A stretch of 46,515 nt of DNA, from positions 1 through 46,515 of the forward strand of contig CALWIZ010000017.1 of the NCBI GenBank assembly GCA_944380885.1. Direction: 5' to 3'. Position numbers and translations under genes: made by a program. Under the pieces are notes generated by a model. It was not told the origin of the DNA and searched no databases. It was given only the letters and a program-made list of their open reading frames with translations. Shown here piece after piece: positions 27,541 through 37,769 of the stretch. Positions within the stretch are counted from its first letter, which is position 1. Each line of letters starts with the position of its first letter. Origin of the DNA: an uncultured Clostridia bacterium (lineage in GTDB: Bacteria; Bacillota; Clostridia; Oscillospirales; Acutalibacteraceae).

Positions 27541-29173
27541 TGCGGAAAACCTCGTTCAGCTCTGAAAGCGAGGTTAAATGCAGATCTGTTGCCGTTAAAG
27601 GATTGTCTTTATACAAACCGTCGGGATTGTCGATCATACACGTCTTCATTCCGAGCTGCTTGGGTGCGAAAAAGTCTTTTGAAGGATTATCTCCCACATA
27701 CATCATCTTTTCAAAAGCCACTCCCAGCCGGCGCTGCATTATTCTGAAAGAAATATCGTTCGGCTTGCGGAAAAGCTCCCCGCCGATCGAATCTGTCACA
27801 ATAATTTCATCAGTTAAAGCTACAAGTCCCATAGCCTCAAGCTTTTTCTGCTGCCTTGCCGGGTTTCCGTCGGTTATTATTCCAATCTTTACTCCGTTTT
27901 TCCTCAGCCGTTCAATAAGCTCCCGCGCTCCGTCTCTCAGACGTATGTCAGGCTTATGCGCGCGGTAGACCGAAACGCATTTTTGTTTAATTTCTTCAGT
28001 AAAAATACCGCTTTCATTAAGCATTGTGTCAAAAGCAGGTTTTCCCGCTTCAAATGCCTCGTACATTTTTTTAAAAGCTTTTTCTGTGTCGGTAAAAAGC
28101 CGTGAAACCGCGCGAAATCCGCTTTTAACATAATCCCTTTCGCTGTAAAGAGTATCGTCCAGATCAAAAATAACAGCTTTAAGTGCGTTAAGAGCAAATT
28201 TCCCGTCAATCACGCGCACGCTTTGGTCGAAACGGGTGTAGGTTTCCTCGTTTGCGGCATTATCAAAATAAGTAAGCCTGTCTCCGGCAAGCAGACAGAG
28301 CATTGCCTCCGCCGAATCCGCGCCCGCCCTCATTGAAAGGGGAGCCCCTCCGCCGAAGCGCGGATTTATTTCTATGTAATAATCCTCTCCGGTGATTTCG
28401 TCGCGTATCAGCTGGACGGTTATCGCCCCGCGCGGCCTGAAATCCGCAATGAGTCTTATACATTCCTCTTTTATTTTTTCATCCTGAACTATCCGGGTTT
28501 TCAGAACCTCACCGCTTCTCACCTGCAAACGTTCACGCGGTGTAATATAAATGGGGTTCCCGTTAAAATCACAGAAAATATCAACCGTATATTCTTTTCC
28601 GGAAATATACGGCTGAATAACATAACCCGGTATATGATTCGCGTATGTTTCAAGCTCGTCCCGGTTATTCGCCTTGTAAGCATTTATGCTTGAACTGCCG
28701 TCTTTAGGCTTTATAAAGCACGGAAAGCCCCCTGTATAAGCGGTGTAATCGGAGAAGGCTTTCGGAGATTTTAAGCCGCAGCTTTCAAAGTATTCGGATG
28801 TGATCCGTTTATCGCGGCAAATGCGGATTTTGTCTGTATCACTGATTATGGCGGCGGTCCCGACCGACATAAATTCCTCTCTATGTTCTGAAATAAGCAA
28901 AAGGTCAGTATCTATTGTAGGTATCAGAGCATTTATACCCTCATTGCGGCATAATTCAAGCAATGCGGGTATATATTTGGGGTCAGCAATACGGGGGACT
29001 ATGAGTGTACGGTCACAAAAAGCAAGCGCCGGAGCGTCATTAACAATATCCGCACCGTAGATTGTAAGCCGAAAGCCTTTTCTTTCGGCCGCTCTGCGAA
29101 ATGCCGATATAAGTTCTACACGCCTTCCGACGCTTGTAAACAACAATTTCAGTTCTCCGGACAAATTATTCAT
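27533..29173 (-). CDS. ATP-grasp ligase fused to HAD phosphatase
   Basis: A 546-residue two-domain protein. Residues 1-325 are a carbamoyl-phosphate-synthase-like ATP-grasp: TSVGRRVEL at the N-terminus, FIKPKDGSSS near 153-162 for the nucleotide loop and YYIEINPRFGGG at 266-276 for the metals. Residues 330-546 are a HAD hydrolase: catalytic DLDD at 337-340, ITDGN for motif II, the FRKPND lysine and VGDNPSKDF. ATP-grasp enzymes join a carboxylate to an amine via an acyl phosphate; HAD enzymes remove phosphate. In a locus making ManNAcA, amide formation on the uronate is an attractive but untested idea. The fusion looks genuine: no stop or restart lies between domains. Confidence 0.82.
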   Translation of the reverse strand: MNNLSGELKLLFTSVGRRVELISAFRRAAERKGFRLTIYGADIVNDAPALAFCDRTLIVPRIADPKYIPALLELCRNEGINALIPTIDTDLLLISEHREEFMSVGTAAIISDTDKIRICRDKRITSEYFESCGLKSPKAFSDYTAYTGGFPCFIKPKDGSSSINAYKANNRDELETYANHIPGYVIQPYISGKEYTVDIFCDFNGNPIYITPRERLQVRSGEVLKTRIVQDEKIKEECIRLIADFRPRGAITVQLIRDEITGEDYYIEINPRFGGGAPLSMRAGADSAEAMLCLLAGDRLTYFDNAANEETYTRFDQSVRVIDGKFALNALKAVIFDLDDTLYSERDYVKSGFRAVSRLFTDTEKAFKKMYEAFEAGKPAFDTMLNESGIFTEEIKQKCVSVYRAHKPDIRLRDGARELIERLRKNGVKIGIITDGNPARQQKKLEAMGLVALTDEIIVTDSIGGELFRKPNDISFRIMQRRLGVAFEKMMYVGDNPSKDFFAPKQLGMKTCMIDNPDGLYKDNPLTATDLHLTSLSELNEVFRNE

Positions 29174-29187
29174 CTGATTTATCCCCT

Positions 29188-29817
29188 TTATTTAGCCACA
29201 GCGCTTTCTTTTTCCGGTGTACCGGAAAATACCGCCATTGTAGCCTCTCCTTCCTGTGAAATTCCTTCACGCTTAAGGACTTTATATATTGTTGCAAATA
29301 TAATCTTTATATCGCCGACAAATGTTATATTATCTATATACTTAATATCATCTTCAAATTTTTCTTCCCACGAAATAGAGTTTCTGCCGTTTATCTGAGC
29401 CAGCCCTGAAAGACCGGGTCTTACCTCGTGACGCCGCTTCTGACGCTCATTATACAGCGGCAGATATGAAACCAGAAGCGGTCTCGGTCCTATAACCGAC
29501 ATATCGCCTTTTAATATATTTATAAGCTCCGGCAGTTCATCGATTGATGTCGAACGCAGAAAGCGTCCGTATTTTGTAAGCCGCTTGTCGTCCGGTAAAA
29601 GCTCACCGTTTTCATCTTTTTCACAGGTCATTGTGCGGAATTTTATAAGCCTGAATATCTTTTCGTCTTTTCCCGGACGCTCCTGTGTAAAAAAAGGGTT
29701 CCCTTTCATTGCGAAAATGCCCGCTGCTGTGAAAATCAGAAAAAGCGGTGATAAAACTATAACAGCGCACAATGAAAGAAAGAAATCAAGCGGTCGCTTT
29801 ATGTATGAAGCATACAA
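29188..29817 (-). CDS. Initiating phosphoglycosyltransferase, PglC-like
   Basis: Transfers the first sugar phosphate from a UDP-sugar to undecaprenyl phosphate. The 209-residue monotopic enzyme has the N-terminal re-entrant helix (KRPLDFFLSL with the following SP motif), FFTQERPGKDEKIFRLIKFRTM and the catalytic D93-E94 in SIDELPEL, then VIGPRPLL and RPGLSGLAQINGRN. Its length matches PglC rather than the larger WbaP. The start is TTG at 29817: an in-frame TAG lies just upstream, no ATG is available near, and AGGAGG sits 11 nt before. The aminotransferase gene ends over that ribosome site. Confidence 0.93.
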   Translation of the reverse strand: MYASYIKRPLDFFLSLCAVIVLSPLFLIFTAAGIFAMKGNPFFTQERPGKDEKIFRLIKFRTMTCEKDENGELLPDDKRLTKYGRFLRSTSIDELPELINILKGDMSVIGPRPLLVSYLPLYNERQKRRHEVRPGLSGLAQINGRNSISWEEKFEDDIKYIDNITFVGDIKIIFATIYKVLKREGISQEGEATMAVFSGTPEKESAVAK

Positions 29818-29823
29818 TGCCTT

Positions 29824-31035
29824 CTATACCTCCTGAAATAATGTTCTTATATTTTCTATCACTTCAGATTGCTGACAGTCTGTCATTTTTATATCGCTCG
29901 GCAGACATAATCCTCTTGCAAAAATGTCATTTGACACCGAAATGTCACTATTTACATTTATGCCGTCATCTTTTCCGCCGTTCACGGTGAAAAAGTTGTT
30001 GGATTTGTAAACCGGCTGAAGATGCATCGGTTTCCAGATTGGACGGGTTTCGATTCTCTGTTCCTTTAACGCCTCGTATATCTTCATAGGCAAAACATTG
30101 CAGCCTCTTTCAATCAGCATACAACTGAGCCAGAAGTTCGGAACCGATTTTTCAGAATCATAAGGATTCATCGTAATCGGGAGACCCTTTAAACCTTCTT
30201 TGTATCTGCGGTATATTTTTTCTTTAAGTTCGCGATGCTCCTCAATATGTATAAGCTGTCCTCTGCCGATACCTGCAACCACATTGCTCATACGGTAATT
30301 GTAACCTATCTCACTGTGCTGATACCACGGCGCGCTGTCTCTCGCCTGGGTTGCCCAAAAAAGAGCCTTTTCACGGGCGCTTTGATCATCGGTGAGGAGC
30401 ATGCCGCCTCCGCTTGTGGTGATGATTTTATTTCCGTTAAAGCTGATTGCTCCGTATTTTCCGAAAGTGCCGGTCTGACGCCCGCCGTATGTTGCAGAAA
30501 GACTTTCCGCGGCATCTTCTATCATAATTACACCGTATTTATCGCAAAGATAAAGCAATTCATCAATTTTAGCGGGTGTGCCGTAAAGGTGTGCCACAAT
30601 AACAGCTTTGGCTTTAGGGTGAAGGCTATCTCTGCCGTCATAATACTTAAGCGCTTTTTCAAGAGCCTGAGGATCCATATTCCAGGTATCATATTCCGAA
30701 TCAATAAATACAGGTATTCCGCCTTCATATGTAACAGGATTAACCGTTGCGGCAAAGGTCATATCCGAGCAAAGAACAATATTGCCGCGGCCTATTCCTG
30801 CGAGTTTGACAGCGAGATGAATGGCGGCCGTTCCGCTGCAAAGAGCAAGACAATTACATTCGAAAGCTCTTTTTGACAAATATTCAGACATTTCCTGCTC
30901 AAAAGCATCAACATTAAATCCTAATGGGGCTATCCAGTTACGCTCAAACGCCTCATTTATATACTCTAATTCCTCACCGTGCATTGTAGGAGAAGAAAGC
31001 AGTATCGGTTTTTCCTCCGGTTTTAAAGCGCACAT
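29824..31035 (-). CDS. PLP-dependent sugar aminotransferase (PglE/DegT type)
   Basis: Converts a UDP-4-keto-6-deoxy-sugar to the 4-amino sugar using glutamate and PLP. The 403-residue protein is complete, with CSGTAAIHLA near 66-75, VIMIEDAAES near 169-178 and the PLP lysine K203 in SFNGNKIITTSGGG, the form typical of PglE/LegC-like enzymes of bacillosamine pathways. It is the first gene of the 20-gene run, 97 nt downstream of the predicted transcription start. AGGTGAT precedes its ATG. The required 4,6-dehydratase (PglF type) is not in this window. Confidence 0.92.
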   Translation of the reverse strand: MCALKPEEKPILLSSPTMHGEELEYINEAFERNWIAPLGFNVDAFEQEMSEYLSKRAFECNCLALCSGTAAIHLAVKLAGIGRGNIVLCSDMTFAATVNPVTYEGGIPVFIDSEYDTWNMDPQALEKALKYYDGRDSLHPKAKAVIVAHLYGTPAKIDELLYLCDKYGVIMIEDAAESLSATYGGRQTGTFGKYGAISFNGNKIITTSGGGMLLTDDQSAREKALFWATQARDSAPWYQHSEIGYNYRMSNVVAGIGRGQLIHIEEHRELKEKIYRRYKEGLKGLPITMNPYDSEKSVPNFWLSCMLIERGCNVLPMKIYEALKEQRIETRPIWKPMHLQPVYKSNNFFTVNGGKDDGINVNSDISVSNDIFARGLCLPSDIKMTDCQQSEVIENIRTLFQEV

Positions 31036-31138
31036 TTAAAATCACCTGCTCCGGGACTGACAGAAATAATACGGACATATTTACTTTACATAAGTCAGCC
31101 CGATAAAATTAAAATCATAACGTAAACATACATTGCAT

Positions 31139-31167
31139 ATAATATCATATTTGCTACTCTTTGTCAA
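31139..31167 (-). promoter_or_regulatory. Promoter of the polysaccharide operon
   Basis: On the minus strand TTGACA (31162-31167, perfect) and TATTAT (31139-31144) are separated by 17 bp. A transcript starting near 31132 would have a leader of about 97 nt and could read the whole run of 20 genes down to the terminator at 7191-7241. No JUMPstart/ops element or riboswitch was recognised in the leader. Confidence 0.85.
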
Positions 31168-31212
31168 ATCGCAGCAGACTTTACGGCTTTATAAATTTTT
31201 GACAAAACAGGC

Positions 31213-31247
31213 AAAAAAACAGCAAAGCCTGATTACACGCTTTGCTG
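31213..31247 (-). terminator. Intrinsic terminator of the SGNH/collagen-like gene
   Basis: Minus-strand stem CAGCAAAGC (31247-31239) with GCTTTGCTG (31228-31220), a 10-nt loop and a seven-T tail (31219-31213). It lies 38 nt beyond the stop of the upstream gene and just ahead of the polysaccharide operon promoter, separating the two units. Confidence 0.92.
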
Positions 31248-31284
31248 CTCTAAAATATGTTATTTACGACGTTGTTTCAAAGTC

Positions 31285-33510
<2,226 letters not shown>

Positions 33511-33597
33511 AAATATCCCTCCTTATTTTTATATATCAAAACAGTTTGAGCCATTTGATTGTTTTACCTGATTTGATACTGCAATAAAGAAAGAATA

Positions 33598-33628
33598 ATA
33601 TTATGAATTTGTAAACATTTTTACAAAT
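33598..33628 (-). promoter_or_regulatory. Promoter with overlapping inverted repeat upstream of the SGNH/collagen gene
   Basis: On the minus strand TTGTAA (33621-33626) and TAATAT (33598-33603) lie 17 bp apart. A perfect 9-bp inverted repeat, ATTTGTAAA and TTTACAAAT with 4 bp between (33607-33628), covers the -35 and most of the spacer. This placement is typical of a repressor operator. The leader is about 80 nt. Confidence 0.6.
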
Positions 33629-33690
33629 AATAAAATTACCGGTACGGTGGCAAACTCAAATCCGACGCAGAATGTGGAGAGAGAAAGCAC

Positions 33691-34105
33691 ACAATACCGG
33701 TAAAATGGGAAAACCACCGGTATCTAACTAAAGCCGCCTATGTGGTTTTCGGTATCAACACAGACGGCTGCAAGGACATCCCCGGTATATGGAGCGGCGA
33801 ACACAAAATTACGAAATTCCGGCTTAATGTGCTTAATGAGCTTAAAAACCGCGGTGTTCAGTCGGTTTATGTCTTTTGCGTAGACGTTCTTCTGCTAAAT
33901 ATGTAAGCTATAAGGATATTACCACGTATCAGGAAATTAACGGGGAGCAAGCGCCTAACAACCTGATAATATTAAAAAAGCATGTGAAAATACCTATCCC
34001 TTCTGCGTTAAAAGCCGGGAAAAAACTGGAATATTTCAAAAATATTTTTTGCATATCCGGCAGAGGTTCAGTAGCGAAGGTATGCCGAAGGCTGTGCAGG
34101 ACCTT
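33691..34105 (+). pseudogene. IS256-family transposase remnant
   Basis: From 33691 one frame reads HRYLTKAAYVVFGIN, then KFRLNVLNELKNRGVQ, the conserved middle of IS256/mutator transposases. The aspartate that follows is joined, after a frame change and a deletion of about 25 codons, to AKYVSYKDITTY (from about 33891). A decayed tail, PSALKAGKKLEYFKNIF, reaches about 34050. No start, repeated frame breaks and missing catalytic parts show it is dead. No terminal repeats were identified. Confidence 0.75.
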
Positions 34106-34115
34106 ATGAACATAG

Positions 34116-34370
34116 TTAATTATTTCTTTTATCAACAACAAATGATTTTTTACTTGTATTCCACGCTGAAAATATAATTTTTATAGTTTCTATTGCGTGT
34201 TGATTAAAGCGCGTATTCACCATATCATCTACAATAATTGGTGTTCCCTGCACAGTATACTTCAGTCTCTCAATATTTGATCTTGTGAACTCTTGTGCGG
34301 CGATTTTCGGCTTTTGCCCGATCATCATTTTAAGCAGTGTTCCCAAAAAGCTTGTTTTACCGGCTTTACC
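34116..34370 (-). pseudogene. Fragment of a P-loop ATPase
   Basis: Reading from 34370 the frame gives GKAGKTSFLGTLLKMMIG, a good Walker A, and about 40 residues later GTPIIVDDM, a plausible Walker B, then RFNQHAIETIK before a stop. A TAA codon lies immediately before the Walker A, with VYG ahead of it, so the 5' part is missing or broken. About 84 residues remain. The parent family could not be named; prophage, plasmid or restriction-type ATPases are possibilities. It abuts the transposase remnant on its left. Confidence 0.5.
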
Positions 34371-34388
34371 TTATCCGTAAACAAGTCT

Positions 34389-34436
34389 AAAAAAAATATG
34401 GCAGACGATTTTTATCGAATCGCTCCGCCATATTCC
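34389..34436 (-). terminator. Intrinsic terminator of the fatty acid operon
   Basis: Minus-strand arms AATATGGC (34434-34427) and GCCATATT (34402-34395) enclose a second inner pairing (CGATT with AATCG) and are followed by a T-run of eight (34396-34389). It lies about 40 nt after the acyl-CoA synthetase stop. Confidence 0.92.
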
Positions 34437-34476
34437 GCATTACCGCCATAAAATCTGAAATAAGGAGCTTTTTCTG

Positions 34477-36111
34477 TTATCCCCGGCTTCTTAAAACCGA
34501 CTTTCTTATTTTTCCGCTTATGGTTTTAGGCATTTCGTCCACAAATTCCACAAGCCTTATCCATTTATACTCGGCAAGACGGCTATTGCAGAACTCCTTA
34601 ATTTCAAGCTCAAGCTCTCTTGACGGCTCATAACCGCTGCCTAACACTATTACCGCCTTTATCGCCTGACCGCGCAGGGCGTCAGGAACGCCTATTACCG
34701 AACATTCTGCTACTGCGGGGTGTTCGGTAAGAACATTTTCAACCTCATAAGGTCCTACCCTGAAGCCACCGGTTTTTATAATATCATCAAACCTTCCGTG
34801 AAACCAGTAGAGACCGTTTTCGTCCATATAAGCCGCGTCGCCAGTATGGTAAACGCCGCCGCGCCATACATAATTGTACTGTTCCTCGTTGTCAAGGTAA
34901 GCGCAGAATACTCCCGGCTGCTTTCCGTTTTCGGGCGGTACTATCACAACCTCGCCCACTTCTCCCTGAGGGACAGGCTCTCCGTGCTTTCCGCGTAGTT
35001 CAATGTTATAAAGAGGCGATGACACGCCCATGGAACCCTCGACCGGATTAAAACCTGCGAAATTTGCCATAAGCAGCGTTGTTTCGGTCTGACCGTAGCC
35101 TTCGCACAGCTCAAGACCGGTACGCTCTTTAAACTTGCGGAAAACCTCTGGAGCGAGCATTTCACCTGCTGTTGTGGCATATTTTAGACTCGGCATTTCA
35201 GGTATGCCTTTTCTCACAAGATAGCGGTAAACCGTCGGCGGCGCGCAGAAAGAAGTAACCGAATAGCGGTTTATGACCGCTATTAACTGTTTAGGGTCAA
35301 AGTTGTCAAAATCGTACACCATAACAGCGCTGCCGACCAGCCACTGCCCGTACAGTTTGCCCCATGACGCTTTTGCCCAGCCGGTTTCGGCAACCGTAAA
35401 ATGAAGTCCGCCGTCCTCCGCCCTGTGCCAGTACTTGGCGGTTACTATATGAGCCAGCGGATAGGAATGGTCGTGTATAACGCCCTTGGGGTATCCTGTT
35501 GTACCCGATGTAAAATAAAGCATCATCGCGTCGCTTACATTTGTTTCGATTCGCTCAAAGGAATCAGAAGCATTTTCCATAGCCTCACTTAAATTCTCAA
35601 AGCCGTCCGCCGCGGTGCGCACGCTCCACAGCTTTGCCTTTACTCCGGTCTGCTCAAGAGCTTTTTTTATGCGCTCCGGCACACCGTCCTGCGGAGTCGA
35701 AACTACCGCTTTAAGTCCAGCCGCCTTTATTCTGTATACAAAATCAGAAACGGTAAGCATATGTGTGGCGGGTATCATAACAGCACCGAGCTTATGCAGC
35801 GCTATCGCCGCGAACCAATACTCATAATGCTTTTTAAGCACCAGCATTACCCTGTCTCCCCGCCCTATTCCGGCGTTTTTGAAGACATTAGCCATTTTAT
35901 TACTGTTTGCTCTTACGTCCTCAAACGAAAAAATACGCTCCTCATTTTCGGTGTTGCACCATACAATCGCACGCTTGTCAGGCGTTTCTTTCGCTATTTC
36001 GTCCACAACGTCATATCCGAAATTGAAATTATCAGGATAATGAAGCGTGATTTTTTTGAGTCCTCCGTTTTCATCGGTTATTTCAGTACAAAATTTCTGA
36101 TAAATGCTCAT
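34477..36111 (-). CDS. AMP-forming acyl-CoA synthetase (medium-chain type)
   Basis: Activates a carboxylic acid to acyl-AMP, then to the CoA (or possibly ACP) thioester. The 544-residue adenylate-forming enzyme has the P-loop-like [13 protein letters not shown] near residue 205, the GYGQTETT motif near 335, the YHTGD aspartate near 425, and the C-terminal catalytic lysine in [11 protein letters not shown]. It resembles the MACS branch. The ATG overlaps the accA stop by 4 bp (ATGA), so it belongs to the fatty acid operon. Firmicutes usually recycle exogenous fatty acids through FakA/FakB, so an acyl-CoA route encoded here is notable. Chain length preference is unknown. Confidence 0.9.
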   Translation of the reverse strand: MSIYQKFCTEITDENGGLKKITLHYPDNFNFGYDVVDEIAKETPDKRAIVWCNTENEERIFSFEDVRANSNKMANVFKNAGIGRGDRVMLVLKKHYEYWFAAIALHKLGAVMIPATHMLTVSDFVYRIKAAGLKAVVSTPQDGVPERIKKALEQTGVKAKLWSVRTAADGFENLSEAMENASDSFERIETNVSDAMMLYFTSGTTGYPKGVIHDHSYPLAHIVTAKYWHRAEDGGLHFTVAETGWAKASWGKLYGQWLVGSAVMVYDFDNFDPKQLIAVINRYSVTSFCAPPTVYRYLVRKGIPEMPSLKYATTAGEMLAPEVFRKFKERTGLELCEGYGQTETTLLMANFAGFNPVEGSMGVSSPLYNIELRGKHGEPVPQGEVGEVVIVPPENGKQPGVFCAYLDNEEQYNYVWRGGVYHTGDAAYMDENGLYWFHGRFDDIIKTGGFRVGPYEVENVLTEHPAVAECSVIGVPDALRGQAIKAVIVLGSGYEPSRELELEIKEFCNSRLAEYKWIRLVEFVDEMPKTISGKIRKSVLRSRG

Positions 36112-36905
36112 AGCTGCTCCTTGCTGTCCGCCGTTATTCCTATGCGGCGGAAACGTCCGTAACGCTTGCTTAAAAGATCTGTCTCCAATGAAAGTTCTTT
36201 GATCTCATCATCAAGCATATTGCGTATGCGGTCGTAAAATTCTTTTTTGCCTATATCATTTTCTGAGAGGATGCGCTCAATAACACCGAGGCTTTTCGCG
36301 TCCTCCGCGGTCAGCTTAAGGCTTGCCGCCGCTGTCTCCGCCTTCGTGGAATCCTTCCAGAGTATGCTCGCGCAGCCCTCCGGCGATATTACCGAATAGA
36401 CCGAGTTTTCAAGCATCCATACACTGTCCGCCACGGCAAGCGCGAGCGCGCCGCCGCTGCCGCCCTCGCCTATCAGAACCGAAATTATCGGCACGCAAAG
36501 GGTGGACATCTCCACAAGATTTTCGGCTATCGCCTGACCCTGTCCGCGTTCCTCCGCTCCTATTCCGCAGTAGGCGCCGGACGTATCAACAAAGCATATT
36601 ACCGGTCTGCCGAATTTCTCCGCCTGCTTCATAAGCCTTAATGCCTTGCGATAACCCTCAGGATGCGGCGCTCCGAAATTTCTGTAAGCGCGGTCCTTAG
36701 CCATATGTCCTTTTTCAATGGCAATAACCGTAACCGGGCGTTCACCGAGCCATGCTATGCCGCCGACTATCGCCGGATCATCAGCATAGCGGCGGTCGCC
36801 GTGCATCTCTATAAATCCCTTGAATATTTTTCTGATATAATCAAGACCGGTAGGTCTTGCGCTGTCTCTTGCCAGCTTTACACGCTCATAAGGCGCACCG
36901 TTCAT
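36108..36905 (-). CDS. accA: Acetyl-CoA carboxylase carboxyltransferase, alpha subunit
   Basis: With AccD it moves the carboxyl group from biotin to acetyl-CoA, making malonyl-CoA. At 265 residues it is the short Firmicutes form; the crotonase-like core shows [37 protein letters not shown] and [16 protein letters not shown], which provide the oxyanion hole and acyl-CoA site. Its start overlaps accD by 4 bp and its stop overlaps the acyl-CoA synthetase by 4 bp. Confidence 0.96.
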   Translation of the reverse strand: MNGAPYERVKLARDSARPTGLDYIRKIFKGFIEMHGDRRYADDPAIVGGIAWLGERPVTVIAIEKGHMAKDRAYRNFGAPHPEGYRKALRLMKQAEKFGRPVICFVDTSGAYCGIGAEERGQGQAIAENLVEMSTLCVPIISVLIGEGGSGGALALAVADSVWMLENSVYSVISPEGCASILWKDSTKAETAAASLKLTAEDAKSLGVIERILSENDIGKKEFYDRIRNMLDDEIKELSLETDLLSKRYGRFRRIGITADSKEQL

Positions 36906-37762
36906 AACATCACGCTCCTGCTGTGCATTTTAAGAAGGTCGCAAAGCAGCTTCTTCTGTCCTGCACGGGCAACTATACCGTCAACAAATCCGTGTTTCAG
37001 CACAAATTCCGCCTTTTGGAACTCTTTCGGAAGAGTTTTTCTTGTGGTCTGTTCGATAACTCTCGCACCCGCAAAGCCTACGGTGGCGCCGGGCTCGGCA
37101 AGTATTATATCCGCCTCCATAGCAAAGCTGGCGGTAACTCCTCCGGTAGTCGGGTCGGTAAGCACCGCTATATAAAGGAGTCCCGCGTCGCTGTGGCGCT
37201 TTACCGCCGCGCTGGTTTTAGCCATCTGCATAAGGGAAAGCAATCCCTCCTGCATTCTCGCGCCGCCCGAAACCGTAAAGCCAATCACGGGGAGTCTGTG
37301 CTCCGTAGCGTACTCAAAAAGACGTGTTATCCTCTCGCCTACCGCGCTGCCCATACTTCCCATCATAAAATACGATTCCATTACGAAAAGGCAGCAGCTC
37401 TGACCGCCTACATCGGCAGTACCGCATATCACGGCTTCTTCCTCACCGCTTGCGGCGGCGACCGTCTCCAGCTTATCGGCGTATCCCGGAAAACCTAACG
37501 GATTTCCTGACCTTATTTCTCTGAACATTTCATTAAAGCTGTCCCTGTCGGCTATCATCTTAATGCGCTGGCGAGCCTTCATACGGAAATGGTAGCCGCA
37601 GGAGCAGACAAGGTCATTTGCCCACAGTCTGCTCAGCGGTATATCCTTATGGCAGTTAGGACAGTTCTTTTCCGGCTCGCCCTCGTCCTGCTGAACCGGA
37701 GCCGCGGTTCTGCCGCCCTCCTCAAGCTGATTTTTCGGTTTTAAAAAGTTAATCAAAGCCAT
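36902..37762 (-). CDS. accD: Acetyl-CoA carboxylase carboxyltransferase, beta subunit
   Basis: Partner of AccA. The 286-residue protein has the N-terminal zinc ribbon with four cysteines (CPNC at about 34-37 and CSC near 53-55, in [11 protein letters not shown] and LVCSCGYHF), followed by the crotonase-like carboxyltransferase domain with [13 protein letters not shown] and [14 protein letters not shown]. Terminates 4 bp into accA. Confidence 0.96.
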   Translation of the reverse strand: MALINFLKPKNQLEEGGRTAAPVQQDEGEPEKNCPNCHKDIPLSRLWANDLVCSCGYHFRMKARQRIKMIADRDSFNEMFREIRSGNPLGFPGYADKLETVAAASGEEEAVICGTADVGGQSCCLFVMESYFMMGSMGSAVGERITRLFEYATEHRLPVIGFTVSGGARMQEGLLSLMQMAKTSAAVKRHSDAGLLYIAVLTDPTTGGVTASFAMEADIILAEPGATVGFAGARVIEQTTRKTLPKEFQKAEFVLKHGFVDGIVARAGQKKLLCDLLKMHSRSVML

Positions 37763-37769
37763 TATAATT

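Noticed and set aside
31036..31138. JUMPstart/ops or riboswitch in the leader of the polysaccharide operon
   Set aside because: No GGCGGTAG-type ops core or conserved aptamer was recognised in the roughly 97-nt leader.
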